The notes under the pieces are model-generated. The model did not search any database and was not told the DNA's origin. It worked only from the letters and a program-made list of their open reading frames with translations. This document shows positions 1 through 6,885 of a stretch of DNA of 16,078 nt, in pieces (the first letter of the stretch is position 1; every line of letters begins with the position of its first letter). The DNA is from HGM04593 sp045644465 (GTDB taxonomy: Bacteria; Bacteroidota; Bacteroidia; Bacteroidales; Bacteroidaceae), in contig JAZRGV010000047.1 of NCBI GenBank assembly GCA_045644465.1, positions 1-16,078 on the forward strand, in the 5' to 3' direction. The position numbers and the translations under genes are program-made.

Positions 1-535
1 CGAGGTTGGCCGTGTTGCAGCCAATGTGTTGGAGCGTGATTTTAGTACACAAGCACCTAACCGCAAATGGGCCACTGATGTCACAGAGTTCAAGATTGGC
101 GATAGAAAGGCTTACCTCTCACCGATACTTGATATGTATAATGGCGAGATAATCTCCTACACCATCTCCGACAGCCCGGACTTGCGTATGGTAATGAATA
201 TGGTTAACAGTGCAATAAGGAAAGTAAAGCCACAGAAAGGACTTGTACTACACTCAGACCAGGGTTGGCATTATCAACACTTACAATACCAATTGGCACT
301 TAAACGCAATGGTATTATACAGAGCATGTCACGCAAAGGCAACTGTCTTGACAATGCTATGATGGAGAACTTCTTTGGTATCATGAAGTCCGAACTGCTG
401 TATTTGCAAGAGTTCAAGGATATGGATCACTTCAAGCAGGAACTGAAGAAATATATCCATTATTACAACAATGAGAGAATAAAACTGAGACTAAAAGGAA
501 AGAGTCCGGTGCAATACCGAACTCTTTACCAATAA
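1..535 (+). CDS. IS3-family transposase (OrfB, DDE integrase), 3' part
   Basis: The reading frame is open from base 2 to the stop at 533-535, so the gene starts left of the window; the GTG at 26 is an internal codon, not a start. This is the catalytic (rve) domain of an IS3-family OrfB, which cuts and joins the element's ends during transposition. Numbering from the codon at 26, the catalytic triad is visible: D18 in WATDVTEF, D78 in HSDQGW and E114 in MMENFFG. The 35-residue gap between the last two is the DD(35)E spacing typical of IS3. The SRKGNCLDNA motif before the Glu and the YNNERIKLRLKGKSPVQYR tail are also typical. The C-terminal half looks intact with no frameshift. OrfA and the left end lie outside the window, so activity cannot be judged. 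Confidence 0.95.
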   Translation, partial: EVGRVAANVLERDFSTQAPNRKWATDVTEFKIGDRKAYLSPILDMYNGEIISYTISDSPDLRMVMNMVNSAIRKVKPQKGLVLHSDQGWHYQHLQYQLALKRNGIIQSMSRKGNCLDNAMMENFFGIMKSELLYLQEFKDMDHFKQELKKYIHYYNNERIKLRLKGKSPVQYRTLYQ

Positions 536-575
536 ATTTATTTATTAATCCGTCCAACTTTTTGGGGTCAGATCA
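1..575 (+). mobile_element. IS3-family insertion sequence, right-hand part
   Basis: Downstream of the transposase stop, bases 552-575 read GTCCAACTTTTTGGGGTCAG followed by ATCA. This is the usual right terminal repeat of IS3-family elements of the IS150 type, whose left end would read TGATCTGACCCCAAAAAG. The IS end is placed at 575 because these elements end in CA. The left end and the target-site duplication are outside the window or cannot be paired, so the boundary is uncertain by a few bases. Confidence 0.8.
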
Positions 576-595
576 AAATCCTCGCCGATTTTGAT
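572..595. repeat. 9-bp perfect inverted repeat at the IS right boundary
   Basis: ATCAAAATC (572-580) and GATTTTGAT (587-595) are perfect reverse complements around a 6-nt loop, CTCGCC. The first four bases overlap the inferred IS end, so either the IS sits at the foot of a pre-existing hairpin or part of the pairing is chance. Confidence 0.5.
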
Positions 596-619
596 TATTG
601 CTGCAGTCTGATTTCAACG

Positions 620-963
620 ATTAGCGAGCAACGATTAAAACGAAGTTTCGACAACAGCCGTAGGGGCGTCAGCCAAAGGTAATTTCAAACAAGACGGCAC
701 TGTCAAAAATCACAGCTTGAACTCTTTGGTTTTACGGGAGGAAGCGAGGACTGTTTGCAGTGCGGGGCGTTATATTATTCTTTATAACGCCATACCGCAC
801 AAGTTCCGGAGCGCCGTCAAACAAAAGGCAAGTTCAAGCGACAAAGATTGTGCGACCGAAAGATATTGCTTGCTGTGGCAAGCAATTCTTGAGCAAAGCG
901 CAAGCAGACTGATTTTTGTCTGTGCCAGGCTCTTTGGTACTTTCTGTCGATACAGAAAGTACG
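620..963 (+). repeat. Hairpin-rich element, copy 1
   Basis: This non-coding stretch is made of successive perfect stems: GGCGTTATA 766-774 with TATAACGCC 783-791, nested in GTGCGG 760-765 with CCGCAC 795-800; ATTGCTTGC with GCAAGCAAT around TGTG (about 863-884); CAGAC with GTCTG (about 905-922); and GTACTTTCTGT 937-947 with ACAGAAAGTAC 952-962. It opens with the anchor GAGCAACGA (626-634), a small hairpin (AAAC-GAA-GTTT, 638-648) and TCGACAA (648-654). The same opening order and a matching terminal hairpin occur at 8256-8667, in the same orientation. Function is unknown. It could be a structured RNA, a MITE-like element or decayed mobile DNA. Boundaries are approximate. Confidence 0.5.
660..674 (+). 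repeat. Possible degenerate REP-like half-site
   Basis: GTAG followed by GGGCGTCAGCC resembles the foot and left arm of the REP-like family seen elsewhere in the window, but the stem is reduced to GGC/GCC. It may be a decayed copy or chance. Confidence 0.3.
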
Positions 964-1024
964 AAAAACAAATACTGCAAAAAGAATATCTGACATAATC
1001 ATTAATGGTAAGAACAGCAGTAAA

Positions 1025-1080
1025 CTATTAACTATTAACTATTAACTATTAACTATTAACTATTAACTATTAACTATTAA
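1025..1080. repeat. Tandem heptamer repeat, 8 copies of CTATTAA
   Basis: Exactly eight uninterrupted copies of a 7-bp unit (CTATTAA, equivalently AACTATT) fill 56 bp, with no G on the + strand. Related degenerate heptamers occur at 4269-4282, 8761-8788, 8824-8844 and 9782-9802. This array lies 8 bp left of a REP-like palindrome. Tandem arrays of this kind vary in copy number by replication slippage. Confidence 0.95.
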
Positions 1081-1088
1081 CGATAATC

Positions 1089-1114
1089 GGGCAGGCGCAC
1101 CGGTCAGCCCCTGC
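1089..1114 (-). repeat. REP-like palindrome, copy A (degenerate)
   Basis: GGGCAGGC (1089-1096), loop GCACCG, GTCAGCCC (1103-1110). On the - strand the 5' foot tetranucleotide is GCAG rather than GTAG. The stem has one A-A mismatch and one G-T wobble, so this looks like a decayed member of the family described at 8797-8822. Confidence 0.65.
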
Positions 1115-1174
1115 ATGCGCGGTATGAAAAACTTCGTATTTCTCATTCAAACAAACTATTTTTTCTTTTGTTTT

Positions 1175-1207
1175 TTTGCTTTAATGATAATTTTATTCAT
1201 ATATTTG
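1175..1207 (+). promoter_or_regulatory. Bacteroidetes-type promoter for the ATPase gene
   Basis: TTTG (1175-1178) is followed after 21 bp by TATATTTG (1200-1207), matching the Bacteroidetes primary sigma consensus TTTG-N19/21-TAnnTTTG. Transcription should begin near 1213. Confidence 0.65.
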
Positions 1208-1211
1208 CACA

Positions 1212-1254
1212 ACCGTAATAGCTGTTACGGTAATGCTTGTTACGATAAGTGCTT
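1212..1254 (+). promoter_or_regulatory. Inverted and direct repeats in the ATPase leader
   Basis: ACCGTAA (1212-1218) pairs with TTACGGT (1225-1231) across a 6-nt loop. GTTACGGTAATGCTT (1224-1238) is then repeated imperfectly as GTTACGATAAGTGCTT (1239-1254). The repeats lie between the predicted transcription start and the ATG at 1261, where an operator or leader structure would act. Function is inferred from position only. Confidence 0.4.
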
Positions 1255-1260
1255 TTTGAT

Positions 1261-2586
1261 ATGAGATTTTTTGATAGAGAAACAGAATTTGATAAACTTA
1301 GGGAAATAGAGGAACTATCTCGTGAAGTTGCGCAGTTTACCATTATTACAGGCCGACGTCGCATTGGTAAAACAGAGATGGTGAAGAAATTTTACGAGAA
1401 CAAGCCTATGCTCTATTTCTTTGTTGCCCGTAAGGCCGAAGCCGACTTGTGCGATATATTTATTGACGAAATTCGCACAAAGCTTAATATCCCCATGCTT
1501 GAAGGCAAAGGGATGTCATTTGCTGCAATATTCAAGTTTATTATGGAGCTGGCGATGACGCAGCATATAACTCTCTTCATCGATGAGTTTCAAGATTTTT
1601 ATAGGGTAAATCCTTCAATATATTCCGATATGCAGAATATCTGGGATAGTTACAAAAATAGCTCCCATATAAACCTAATTGTGGCAGGTTCTGTAAACAC
1701 ATTGATGAATAAGATATTCAAGGATAAGAAACAGCCTCTGTTTGGCCGACAAACCGATACCATACATGTTCGCCCTTTCAAGCCTTCGGTATTAAAAGAG
1801 ATAATGTTGGAATATTGTCCAGGTTATAAAAAGTCGGACTTATTGGCTCTATACACTATAACAGGCGGAGTGGCTAAATATGTTGAGTTGTTCATAGACA
1901 AGAAAAAGTTTACCGAGAGAAAGATGTTGGATATGTTCTTTGAGCAGGATTCTTATTTTTTATCCGAAGGTAAAAATATGCTTGTCGATGAGTTTGGAAA
2001 AGACTATGGTATATACTTCTCAATTCTGACGCTTATAGCTCAAGGAAAAAATACACGATCGGAATTAGAAAGTGCTCTTAATATAAAAGAGTTGTCGGGG
2101 TACTTAAAGAACCTAAACGAAGAATATGGCTTGATAACTAAGATGCAACCAATTTATGAGAAGTCGTCGAACAAGAATGTGCATTATTCTATCAACGACC
2201 AATTCCTGAAATTCTGGTTTAGGTTTGTATATAAATATGCCCATGTCATTGAGGCCGGTGGTAATGAAAGGTTGAAGACATTGGTAGAACGCGACTTTGC
2301 AACAGTAAGCGGTAAATCTCTCGAAGCCTACTTTTGCGAGATGCTGAAAGAGTGGGGCACATTTACCCACCTTGGATATTGGCACGACCGTAAAGGTGAG
2401 AATGAGATAGACATTATAGCAGAAGATGAAATAGATAGAAGAATTGAATTTATCGAAGTCAAACGCCAGGCAAAGAACTTTGACGAGAAACTCTTAATAA
2501 CCAAATCGGAAACATTTATGAAAGCTATTGGTACATTCAATAACTATGAGGTTATATACAAAGGACTATCAATAGAGGATATGTAA
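1261..2586 (+). CDS. AAA ATPase with C-terminal DUF234 nuclease-like domain
   Basis: A 441-residue protein of the 'archaeal-type ATPase plus DUF234' family common in Bacteroidetes. The Walker A motif GRRRIGKT is at residues 31-38 and the Walker B motif ITLFIDEFQDF starts near 103. VAGSVNTLM after it fits the sensor strand. The C-terminal domain has ENEIDII (D384) and FIEVKRQ (E399, K401), the pattern of a PD-(D/E)XK nuclease-like fold. The cellular role of the family is not established. I chose the ATG at 1261 over an in-frame GTG at 1249 because family members begin near M-x-F-F-x-R-E and the leader repeats end just before it. It is a single-gene unit with its own promoter and terminator. 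It is visibly more A+T-rich than the sulfatase and GH20 genes, and with an IS nearby it may have been acquired. Confidence 0.9.
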   Translation: MRFFDRETEFDKLREIEELSREVAQFTIITGRRRIGKTEMVKKFYENKPMLYFFVARKAEADLCDIFIDEIRTKLNIPMLEGKGMSFAAIFKFIMELAMTQHITLFIDEFQDFYRVNPSIYSDMQNIWDSYKNSSHINLIVAGSVNTLMNKIFKDKKQPLFGRQTDTIHVRPFKPSVLKEIMLEYCPGYKKSDLLALYTITGGVAKYVELFIDKKKFTERKMLDMFFEQDSYFLSEGKNMLVDEFGKDYGIYFSILTLIAQGKNTRSELESALNIKELSGYLKNLNEEYGLITKMQPIYEKSSNKNVHYSINDQFLKFWFRFVYKYAHVIEAGGNERLKTLVERDFATVSGKSLEAYFCEMLKEWGTFTHLGYWHDRKGENEIDIIAEDEIDRRIEFIEVKRQAKNFDEKLLITKSETFMKAIGTFNNYEVIYKGLSIEDM

Positions 2587-2588
2587 TT

Positions 2589-2640
2589 AACAGAGAGGGT
2601 GCTTGCCAATCGACAAGCACCCTCTCTGTTATATTTTTTT
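2589..2640 (+). terminator. Strong intrinsic terminator, possibly bidirectional
   Basis: AACAGAGAGGGTGCTTG (2589-2605) pairs perfectly over 17 bp with CAAGCACCCTCTCTGTT (2614-2630) around an 8-nt loop, followed by a long T-run on the + strand. It starts 2 bp after the ATPase stop and lies between convergent genes, so it may also stop sulfatase transcripts, although the T-run is weak on that side. Confidence 0.92.
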
Positions 2641-2646
2641 TTACTA

Positions 2647-4167
2647 TTATTTCGGTAATGTTATATTGTTGAACTGCGAAATATTACTTGCAGTGTGTTC
2701 GCGAAGTATAATATCCTTCATCTGCTTAACAATCTCAGGGTATTCAGCAGCAAGGTCCTTATCCTCGTGTGTATCGGTAACAAGGTCATAAAGGCTGCAG
2801 TTACCGTTCTGCACCACAAGCTTCCAGTCGCCCATGCTAAGCGCCATCATATTTGTCTCGTGGAACTCCCAGTATAGGAACTCATGCTTCTCCTGCTTGC
2901 CCTCGCCCAACAATGTGGGAGCGAACGACAGGCCGTCGAAGTAATCCACTGCAAGCTCTTTGTTGCTGTAACGCTCAACATAATTATCAATGCCTGCCAC
3001 GTCGCAGAATGTAGGCATAAGGTCATAGAACGCCAGCTGATGGTCGTTTACAACGCCTGCCTGCACCTCTCCGGGCCACCATGCGATGAATGGCACACGG
3101 ATGCCACCCTCGGTGGTAGAACGCTTGGTACCACGCAACAGCTTCTCGGTATTGAAATAGTCGGGGTCGGCACCGCCCTCGGTATGTGGGCCGTTGTCGC
3201 TGGTGAATATCACCAATGTGTTCTTGTCGAAGCCTTTCTCCTTTAGCTTGGCAAGCACCTCGCCCACGTATGCATCGAGGCGTGTTACCATAGCGGCAAA
3301 CTGCTGGTGTGCAATGTTTGTTGGGTTGTAGCGTGAACCGGCATCGCCACCGTAGCTCTTCTCCTGGCAGAATGCGCCCTGGTAGGCCTGTAGTATGGAG
3401 TCGTTGGGCTGTGCCAGCTCGGCGTGAGGCAGTGTGTAGGTGAATATGCCAAAGAATGGTTTGTCGGCTGTCTGCTTGTCAATCCATTTCATTGCCTCTT
3501 CGTGGATGAGCTGCGCCGAATAGTCCTTGCGCTGCTTGTATTCATCGCCGTGCATAGCGTATGGGGTGTTACCATCGAGTATCACACGCTTCACAGCATC
3601 GTCGCCTGCCTCCCTGTCATACGAGTTAAGGAAGTTAGGGTAGTAGAGGTGTGCCTGGAACTGACACATAAAGCCATAGTAGCGGTCTATGCCACGCTTG
3701 TCGGGGGTTGACTCCGATCCTTCGTAGCCACCGGCCCACTTACCGAACATACCTGTGGTGTATCCGTTGTCCTTCATTATCTCGGGAAGAACGATGTGAG
3801 CTGGGTCGTAAGGCTCCTGGCCTGTCTGTGTAGGGTCGTTTGTCTTGCCATAGGTGATGTTTCCAATGCGGTACTCCTTGTTTCCGCGCACCTTGGTGTG
3901 GCCTGTATGCTGTCCGGTCATGAAACATGCACGCGAGGGAGCACTTACGGGGCTTCCCGCGTAGGCCTGTGTGAACATCATACCCTCTGCAGCCATACGG
4001 TCGAGGTTGGGTGTGCTGATGTATTGCTGTCCATAGCAACCCACATCGGCATAGCCAAGGTCGTCACACATAATGTAGATTATGTTCGGCTTCTGCGCCT
4101 CTTGCGCCTGTACTGTTGCCGAGGCAAGCAGTCCACAACCGAAAATCAATAGTTTGTTCTTGTCCAT
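2647..4167 (-). CDS. Secreted sulfatase (family S1, arylsulfatase A-like)
   Basis: A 506-residue type I sulfatase that hydrolyses sulfate esters, probably on host or dietary glycans in the periplasm or outside the cell. An N-terminal signal peptide ends near AxVQAQ (residues 17-22). The mature protein starts with the family hallmark NIIYIMCDDLGYADVGCYG, where D35 and D36 bind calcium. The active-site motif is S75-A-P-S-R79, the serine version of C/S-x-P-x-R, which is converted to formylglycine; a serine-type anaerobic maturase (anSME) is therefore needed. FTSDNGPHTEGG supplies further metal ligands. Length is normal and no sorting domain is present. Upstream lie the 810-aa and 262-aa secreted genes on the same strand. 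The substrate cannot be fixed from sequence; the GH20 gene in the window suggests sulfated N-acetylhexosamine. Confidence 0.93.
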   Translation of the reverse strand: MDKNKLLIFGCGLLASATVQAQEAQKPNIIYIMCDDLGYADVGCYGQQYISTPNLDRMAAEGMMFTQAYAGSPVSAPSRACFMTGQHTGHTKVRGNKEYRIGNITYGKTNDPTQTGQEPYDPAHIVLPEIMKDNGYTTGMFGKWAGGYEGSESTPDKRGIDRYYGFMCQFQAHLYYPNFLNSYDREAGDDAVKRVILDGNTPYAMHGDEYKQRKDYSAQLIHEEAMKWIDKQTADKPFFGIFTYTLPHAELAQPNDSILQAYQGAFCQEKSYGGDAGSRYNPTNIAHQQFAAMVTRLDAYVGEVLAKLKEKGFDKNTLVIFTSDNGPHTEGGADPDYFNTEKLLRGTKRSTTEGGIRVPFIAWWPGEVQAGVVNDHQLAFYDLMPTFCDVAGIDNYVERYSNKELAVDYFDGLSFAPTLLGEGKQEKHEFLYWEFHETNMMALSMGDWKLVVQNGNCSLYDLVTDTHEDKDLAAEYPEIVKQMKDIILREHTASNISQFNNITLPK

Positions 4168-4210
4168 ATTGTTTAATTTTACTTTTTTATCTTATCTTTC
4201 TCCACGTATC

Positions 4211-4236
4211 GGGCAGACACATCGGTCGGCCCCCAA
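4211..4236 (-). repeat. REP-like palindrome, copy B (degenerate foot)
   Basis: GGGCAGAC (4211-4218), loop ACATCG, GTCGGCCC (4225-4232). One mismatched pair interrupts the 8-bp stem, and the foot tetranucleotide on the - strand is TTGG instead of GTAG. It lies between the 810-aa protein gene and the sulfatase gene. Confidence 0.7.
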
Positions 4237-4274
4237 TGATTCCGTTGTTCGTTAAACGTTAATCCTTAAACTCT

Positions 4275-4293
4275 AAACTTCGTTTTAATCGTT
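4275..4293 (-). repeat. 19-bp inverted copy of 630-648
   Basis: AAACTTCGTTTTAATCGTT (4275-4293) is the exact reverse complement of bases 630-648, within the opening part of hairpin-rich element 1. It overlaps the degenerate heptamers next to REP copy B, which links the different repeat types physically. Confidence 0.75.
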
Positions 4294-4315
4294 TATCGAA
4301 CTAAGGGGTTTTCTC

Positions 4316-6748
4316 TTATTTCTTCAGGTAAATCTTACGGTTCTTGTATCCTGTTGCTGTGGTAGCACTCACTACATACACACCATCTTTTACATTGCTG
4401 ATGTCCAATGTGCTGCCATTGGCACGTGCCACAACGGCTGCATCGGCAGTGTATAATGCAATGCCTGTTACAGCGCACTCGCCAACAGCCGTGATGCTGT
4501 TGTTGTCCATTACAAACGCCAGTTCCTCTTCCTGTGCAACAGCCTGTATGGCAGTTGTTGAATCGGGCAGAGTGTTAGGGCTGAAGTATGCCACCAGCTT
4601 CACGTTACGGTCGAGGGTGAAAGTGTATTCGGCATCGGTAGAGACAACCACTCCTTCCTCGCGCCAGCATACGAAGCGTGCGTCGCCCTTTGGTGTAGCC
4701 TTGGCTGTGAGTGTGGTGCCGTAGGCATAGCTATCGGCAACCTGTGACAGTGTTGCTGTTCCGCGGTTGTCTGCGTTGACGCCTATCATAGCTGTGCGTC
4801 CTTCAGTGGCAGGAACAACGGTGATGTGGAAGTCATAGATGAATCCATATACCTCGTCCTCGGCAAGGTCCAGGCCGTTGCTGTTCACGCGCAGGCGCAT
4901 ACGTGTCTTTGTCTCCTTGGCCCACTCGGGAACTGTTACCTCGGCTGTGCCTGTTGTGCCGTTGATGGTTAGTGGCTGGGCTGTCTCGAATATGCCGTCG
5001 CTGTTCCAGTCGAAGTGTGCTATGGCTGTGAGGCCGTTGGCAGCGTTGCTTGCAAGGGTGATGTCGATGTTGAAGTTACCACCCTTTGTTACTTCTCCTT
5101 TATCAAGGGCATACACTATATGCCATGTGCCGGGCTTGCTGTTTGCCTCGTATATGATGTTGCCTGTAGCGCCCTCACCGCTTACAACGGCTCTCTTTAC
5201 ATAGTTGTCGGCTGTTACACCGCATGGGTTGTTGTAAATCTTGAGTGAACGTGAGTATGCACTGCGCAGACGGGTAAAGCGGAACAGGCTGTCGCCCTCA
5301 ATCTTAAGGGTTGTGCCGTTGCTTGTAAGGTAATAGTAGCCGTTTGTCTTGCCTTTGTTTACCTTCCACTTTGTTGTAAGGCCCTCGGCAGCAACGATGT
5401 TACCCTCGCCAATGCCAATTACTGTAGCAGGCTCGCTTGCCGATGCCACCTGATAGCCTGTGCCATCACCTGCACCCACAAAGTACCACTCCTGATTCTC
5501 GTCGAAGCTGTCGGGTTGTGCAAGAGCCACATTGCCGTCGGTAAAGGTGATGTTCTTGCCAGCAGGTGTCTCAATGTTATAGCTTGCACCAATGTTACCA
5601 ATCGTTGTGCTTGCATCGAACGGACAAAGCTCGTATAGGTCGGCTGTCTCAATGAGTTGCCAGTATGAGCCTACATTGTTCACTCCGGCTGTCCATGTGA
5701 TGATATAGCTCGAAGCACCGTCTTTGTTCAATGCGCGTGGGCCGCTGTTCTCGTTGTTGTAGTTGGCACAGTCGGTTGAGCTCAAGAACCAACAGTTGCC
5801 GTTTTCGCCACTTGTCTTGCTTGTCTTGCCAACATAGTACTCTACCGGTGTTGTGCTTGTGTGTATTTTTGAGTCGGACGAAGGAGTGAGGTTACAGCTA
5901 CCTATGTAACGGTCTGTTGCAGTGTTCTTGATGTAGTAACAGTTCTCTTTCTCTGTTGGGATGAACATCCAGAACTGCGCCTTTGTAACACTCTTGCCCT
6001 GAACAGTCATACGGCCGTCGGGCTCCTCGGTGATATAGTTGGCACCTGTGTTCTTCCACGAGATGAGATATACCTTGCCCTCGCCCTCTTCAGGCTCGGG
6101 AGTTGGCTCCGGTTCAGGCTCTGGTGCTGGAGCTGTGCCATCGGTCGATAGTGTTATCTCGCTTAATCCAAAGAAACATCCGTTGTTGGTTGTGCCTTTG
6201 GTGATGGTGAGCTTCGCTGTTACAGTGCCGTTGCATGTAACTGTTGAACCTGCGATGTCCCAAACTTTGTGTACATTGCCTTGTGAGCCAACGCCGGCAG
6301 CTATGTCAATGTTGTTTAGCGAGCCAAAAACAGTGTTGTTCACCGTTGCATTGACATTCCATTGACGTGTTACACCGTCGCTGTTTTCCTGATAACCACT
6401 GGAACCGTTCAGCGCGTGTATGTCAAGCCCAACCTTGTTGAATGTATATCCGTTTGGAATACCTGTAACAGTGAAGGTTAGTTCAATAGTGGGGTTAGTG
6501 TTAGCGTTTACATTTGGGCATACAATGCTGCTTGTAACTGCGTTGCTCGTTTCCTTTAAACTGTGTGACGACGCAAGAGATGCTGTAACACCCTCTATGG
6601 CATTGCCGTTTGCATCGACAATACTCACTGCAACGTCCGAAGCATTACTGCCTGTGCGGTTGAATTTCAGGCTTATGCTCTGCTGTGCCAATATAGGTTG
6701 CAAAACCAATATAAACAGCGAGAATAGGGTAAATAATAGTTTTTTCAT
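4316..6748 (-). CDS. Large secreted multidomain protein (GEVED-like, InlB-like repeat, sorting domain)
   Basis: An 810-residue protein I do not recognise as a named family. Visible parts in order: signal peptide 1-21 (MKKLLFTLFS..., cleavage near ILAQ); a beta-rich domain, about 25-203, shared with the neighbouring 262-aa protein; a Pro/Glu linker 207-224; two stretches rich in Trp and Tyr that look like beta-trefoil or lectin folds (about 225-375 and 380-510); a GEVED-like domain (about 545-645) with DWNSDGIFE; an InlB-like repeat (about 660-722) with YAYGTTLTAKATPKGDARF; and a C-terminal sorting-type domain (about 735-810) ending in a basic YKNRKIYLKK. No catalytic motif is visible. It is probably a type IX-secreted or surface binding protein. 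It has its own promoter just upstream. Confidence 0.82.
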   Translation of the reverse strand: MKKLLFTLFSLFILVLQPILAQQSISLKFNRTGSNASDVAVSIVDANGNAIEGVTASLASSHSLKETSNAVTSSIVCPNVNANTNPTIELTFTVTGIPNGYTFNKVGLDIHALNGSSGYQENSDGVTRQWNVNATVNNTVFGSLNNIDIAAGVGSQGNVHKVWDIAGSTVTCNGTVTAKLTITKGTTNNGCFFGLSEITLSTDGTAPAPEPEPEPTPEPEEGEGKVYLISWKNTGANYITEEPDGRMTVQGKSVTKAQFWMFIPTEKENCYYIKNTATDRYIGSCNLTPSSDSKIHTSTTPVEYYVGKTSKTSGENGNCWFLSSTDCANYNNENSGPRALNKDGASSYIITWTAGVNNVGSYWQLIETADLYELCPFDASTTIGNIGASYNIETPAGKNITFTDGNVALAQPDSFDENQEWYFVGAGDGTGYQVASASEPATVIGIGEGNIVAAEGLTTKWKVNKGKTNGYYYLTSNGTTLKIEGDSLFRFTRLRSAYSRSLKIYNNPCGVTADNYVKRAVVSGEGATGNIIYEANSKPGTWHIVYALDKGEVTKGGNFNIDITLASNAANGLTAIAHFDWNSDGIFETAQPLTINGTTGTAEVTVPEWAKETKTRMRLRVNSNGLDLAEDEVYGFIYDFHITVVPATEGRTAMIGVNADNRGTATLSQVADSYAYGTTLTAKATPKGDARFVCWREEGVVVSTDAEYTFTLDRNVKLVAYFSPNTLPDSTTAIQAVAQEEELAFVMDNNSITAVGECAVTGIALYTADAAVVARANGSTLDISNVKDGVYVVSATTATGYKNRKIYLKK

Positions 6749-6764
6749 GCTTTAAAGATTATTT

Positions 6765-6794
6765 CAAAAATAGCTTATTTTGTTTAAACCTCAA
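6765..6794 (-). promoter_or_regulatory. Promoter of the 810-aa secreted protein gene
   Basis: On the - strand, TTG (6794-6792) is followed after exactly 19 bp by TATTTTTG (6772-6765), matching the Bacteroidetes consensus. It implies a short leader of about 10 nt before the ATG at 6748. Confidence 0.6.
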
Positions 6795-6824
6795 TAGGTT
6801 TGACAGTTTTTTGTATTGTTATTC

Positions 6825-6868
6825 AAAAAAACATTGGGGTGGGGTTCTGTCTTGAATCCCACCCCAAT
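6825..6868 (-). terminator. Intrinsic terminator of the 262-aa protein gene
   Basis: On the - strand ATTGGGGTGGG (6868-6858) pairs perfectly with CCCACCCCAAT (6843-6833) around a 14-nt loop, then seven T follow one base later (6831-6825). It begins 17 bp after the stop codon at 6886, so the 262-aa and 810-aa genes are separate transcription units. Confidence 0.9.
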
Positions 6869-6885
6869 AATTTTAATGAGAAATA

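Larger units (their letters stand above)
576..1260. other. Intergenic stretch without a credible gene
   Basis: The only long open frames here (for example 717-998 on +) show no recognisable protein features and run straight through a chain of hairpins. The stretch holds, in order: an inverted repeat at the IS edge, a hairpin-rich element (about 620-963), eight copies of a heptamer (1025-1080), a REP-like palindrome (1089-1114), and the promoter and leader of the downstream ATPase gene (1175-1260). These are described separately. Confidence 0.7.
4168..4315. other. Short intergenic stretch with REP and heptamer repeats
   Basis: It holds REP-like copy B, two degenerate heptamers, and a 19-bp sequence (4275-4293) that is the exact reverse complement of 630-648. 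No clear sulfatase promoter of the TAnnTTTG type was found. Confidence 0.6.

Noticed and set aside
717..998. 93-residue open frame on the + strand
   Set aside because: It reads through several perfect hairpins, has no recognisable motif and an unusual composition (many C, R and S); an overlapping frame on the other strand is equally open. More likely non-coding.
1025..1080. Tandem repeat considered as a CRISPR array
   Set aside because: The unit is 7 bp with no spacers and there are no cas genes; it is a simple tandem repeat.
1249..1260. GTG start four codons upstream of the ATPase ATG
   Set aside because: It falls in the leader direct repeat, and the family N-terminus fits the ATG at 1261 better.
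6066..6128. Pro/Glu-coding repeat as a DNA-level repeat element
   Set aside because: It encodes the short P-E linker of the 810-aa protein and is explained by protein sequence.
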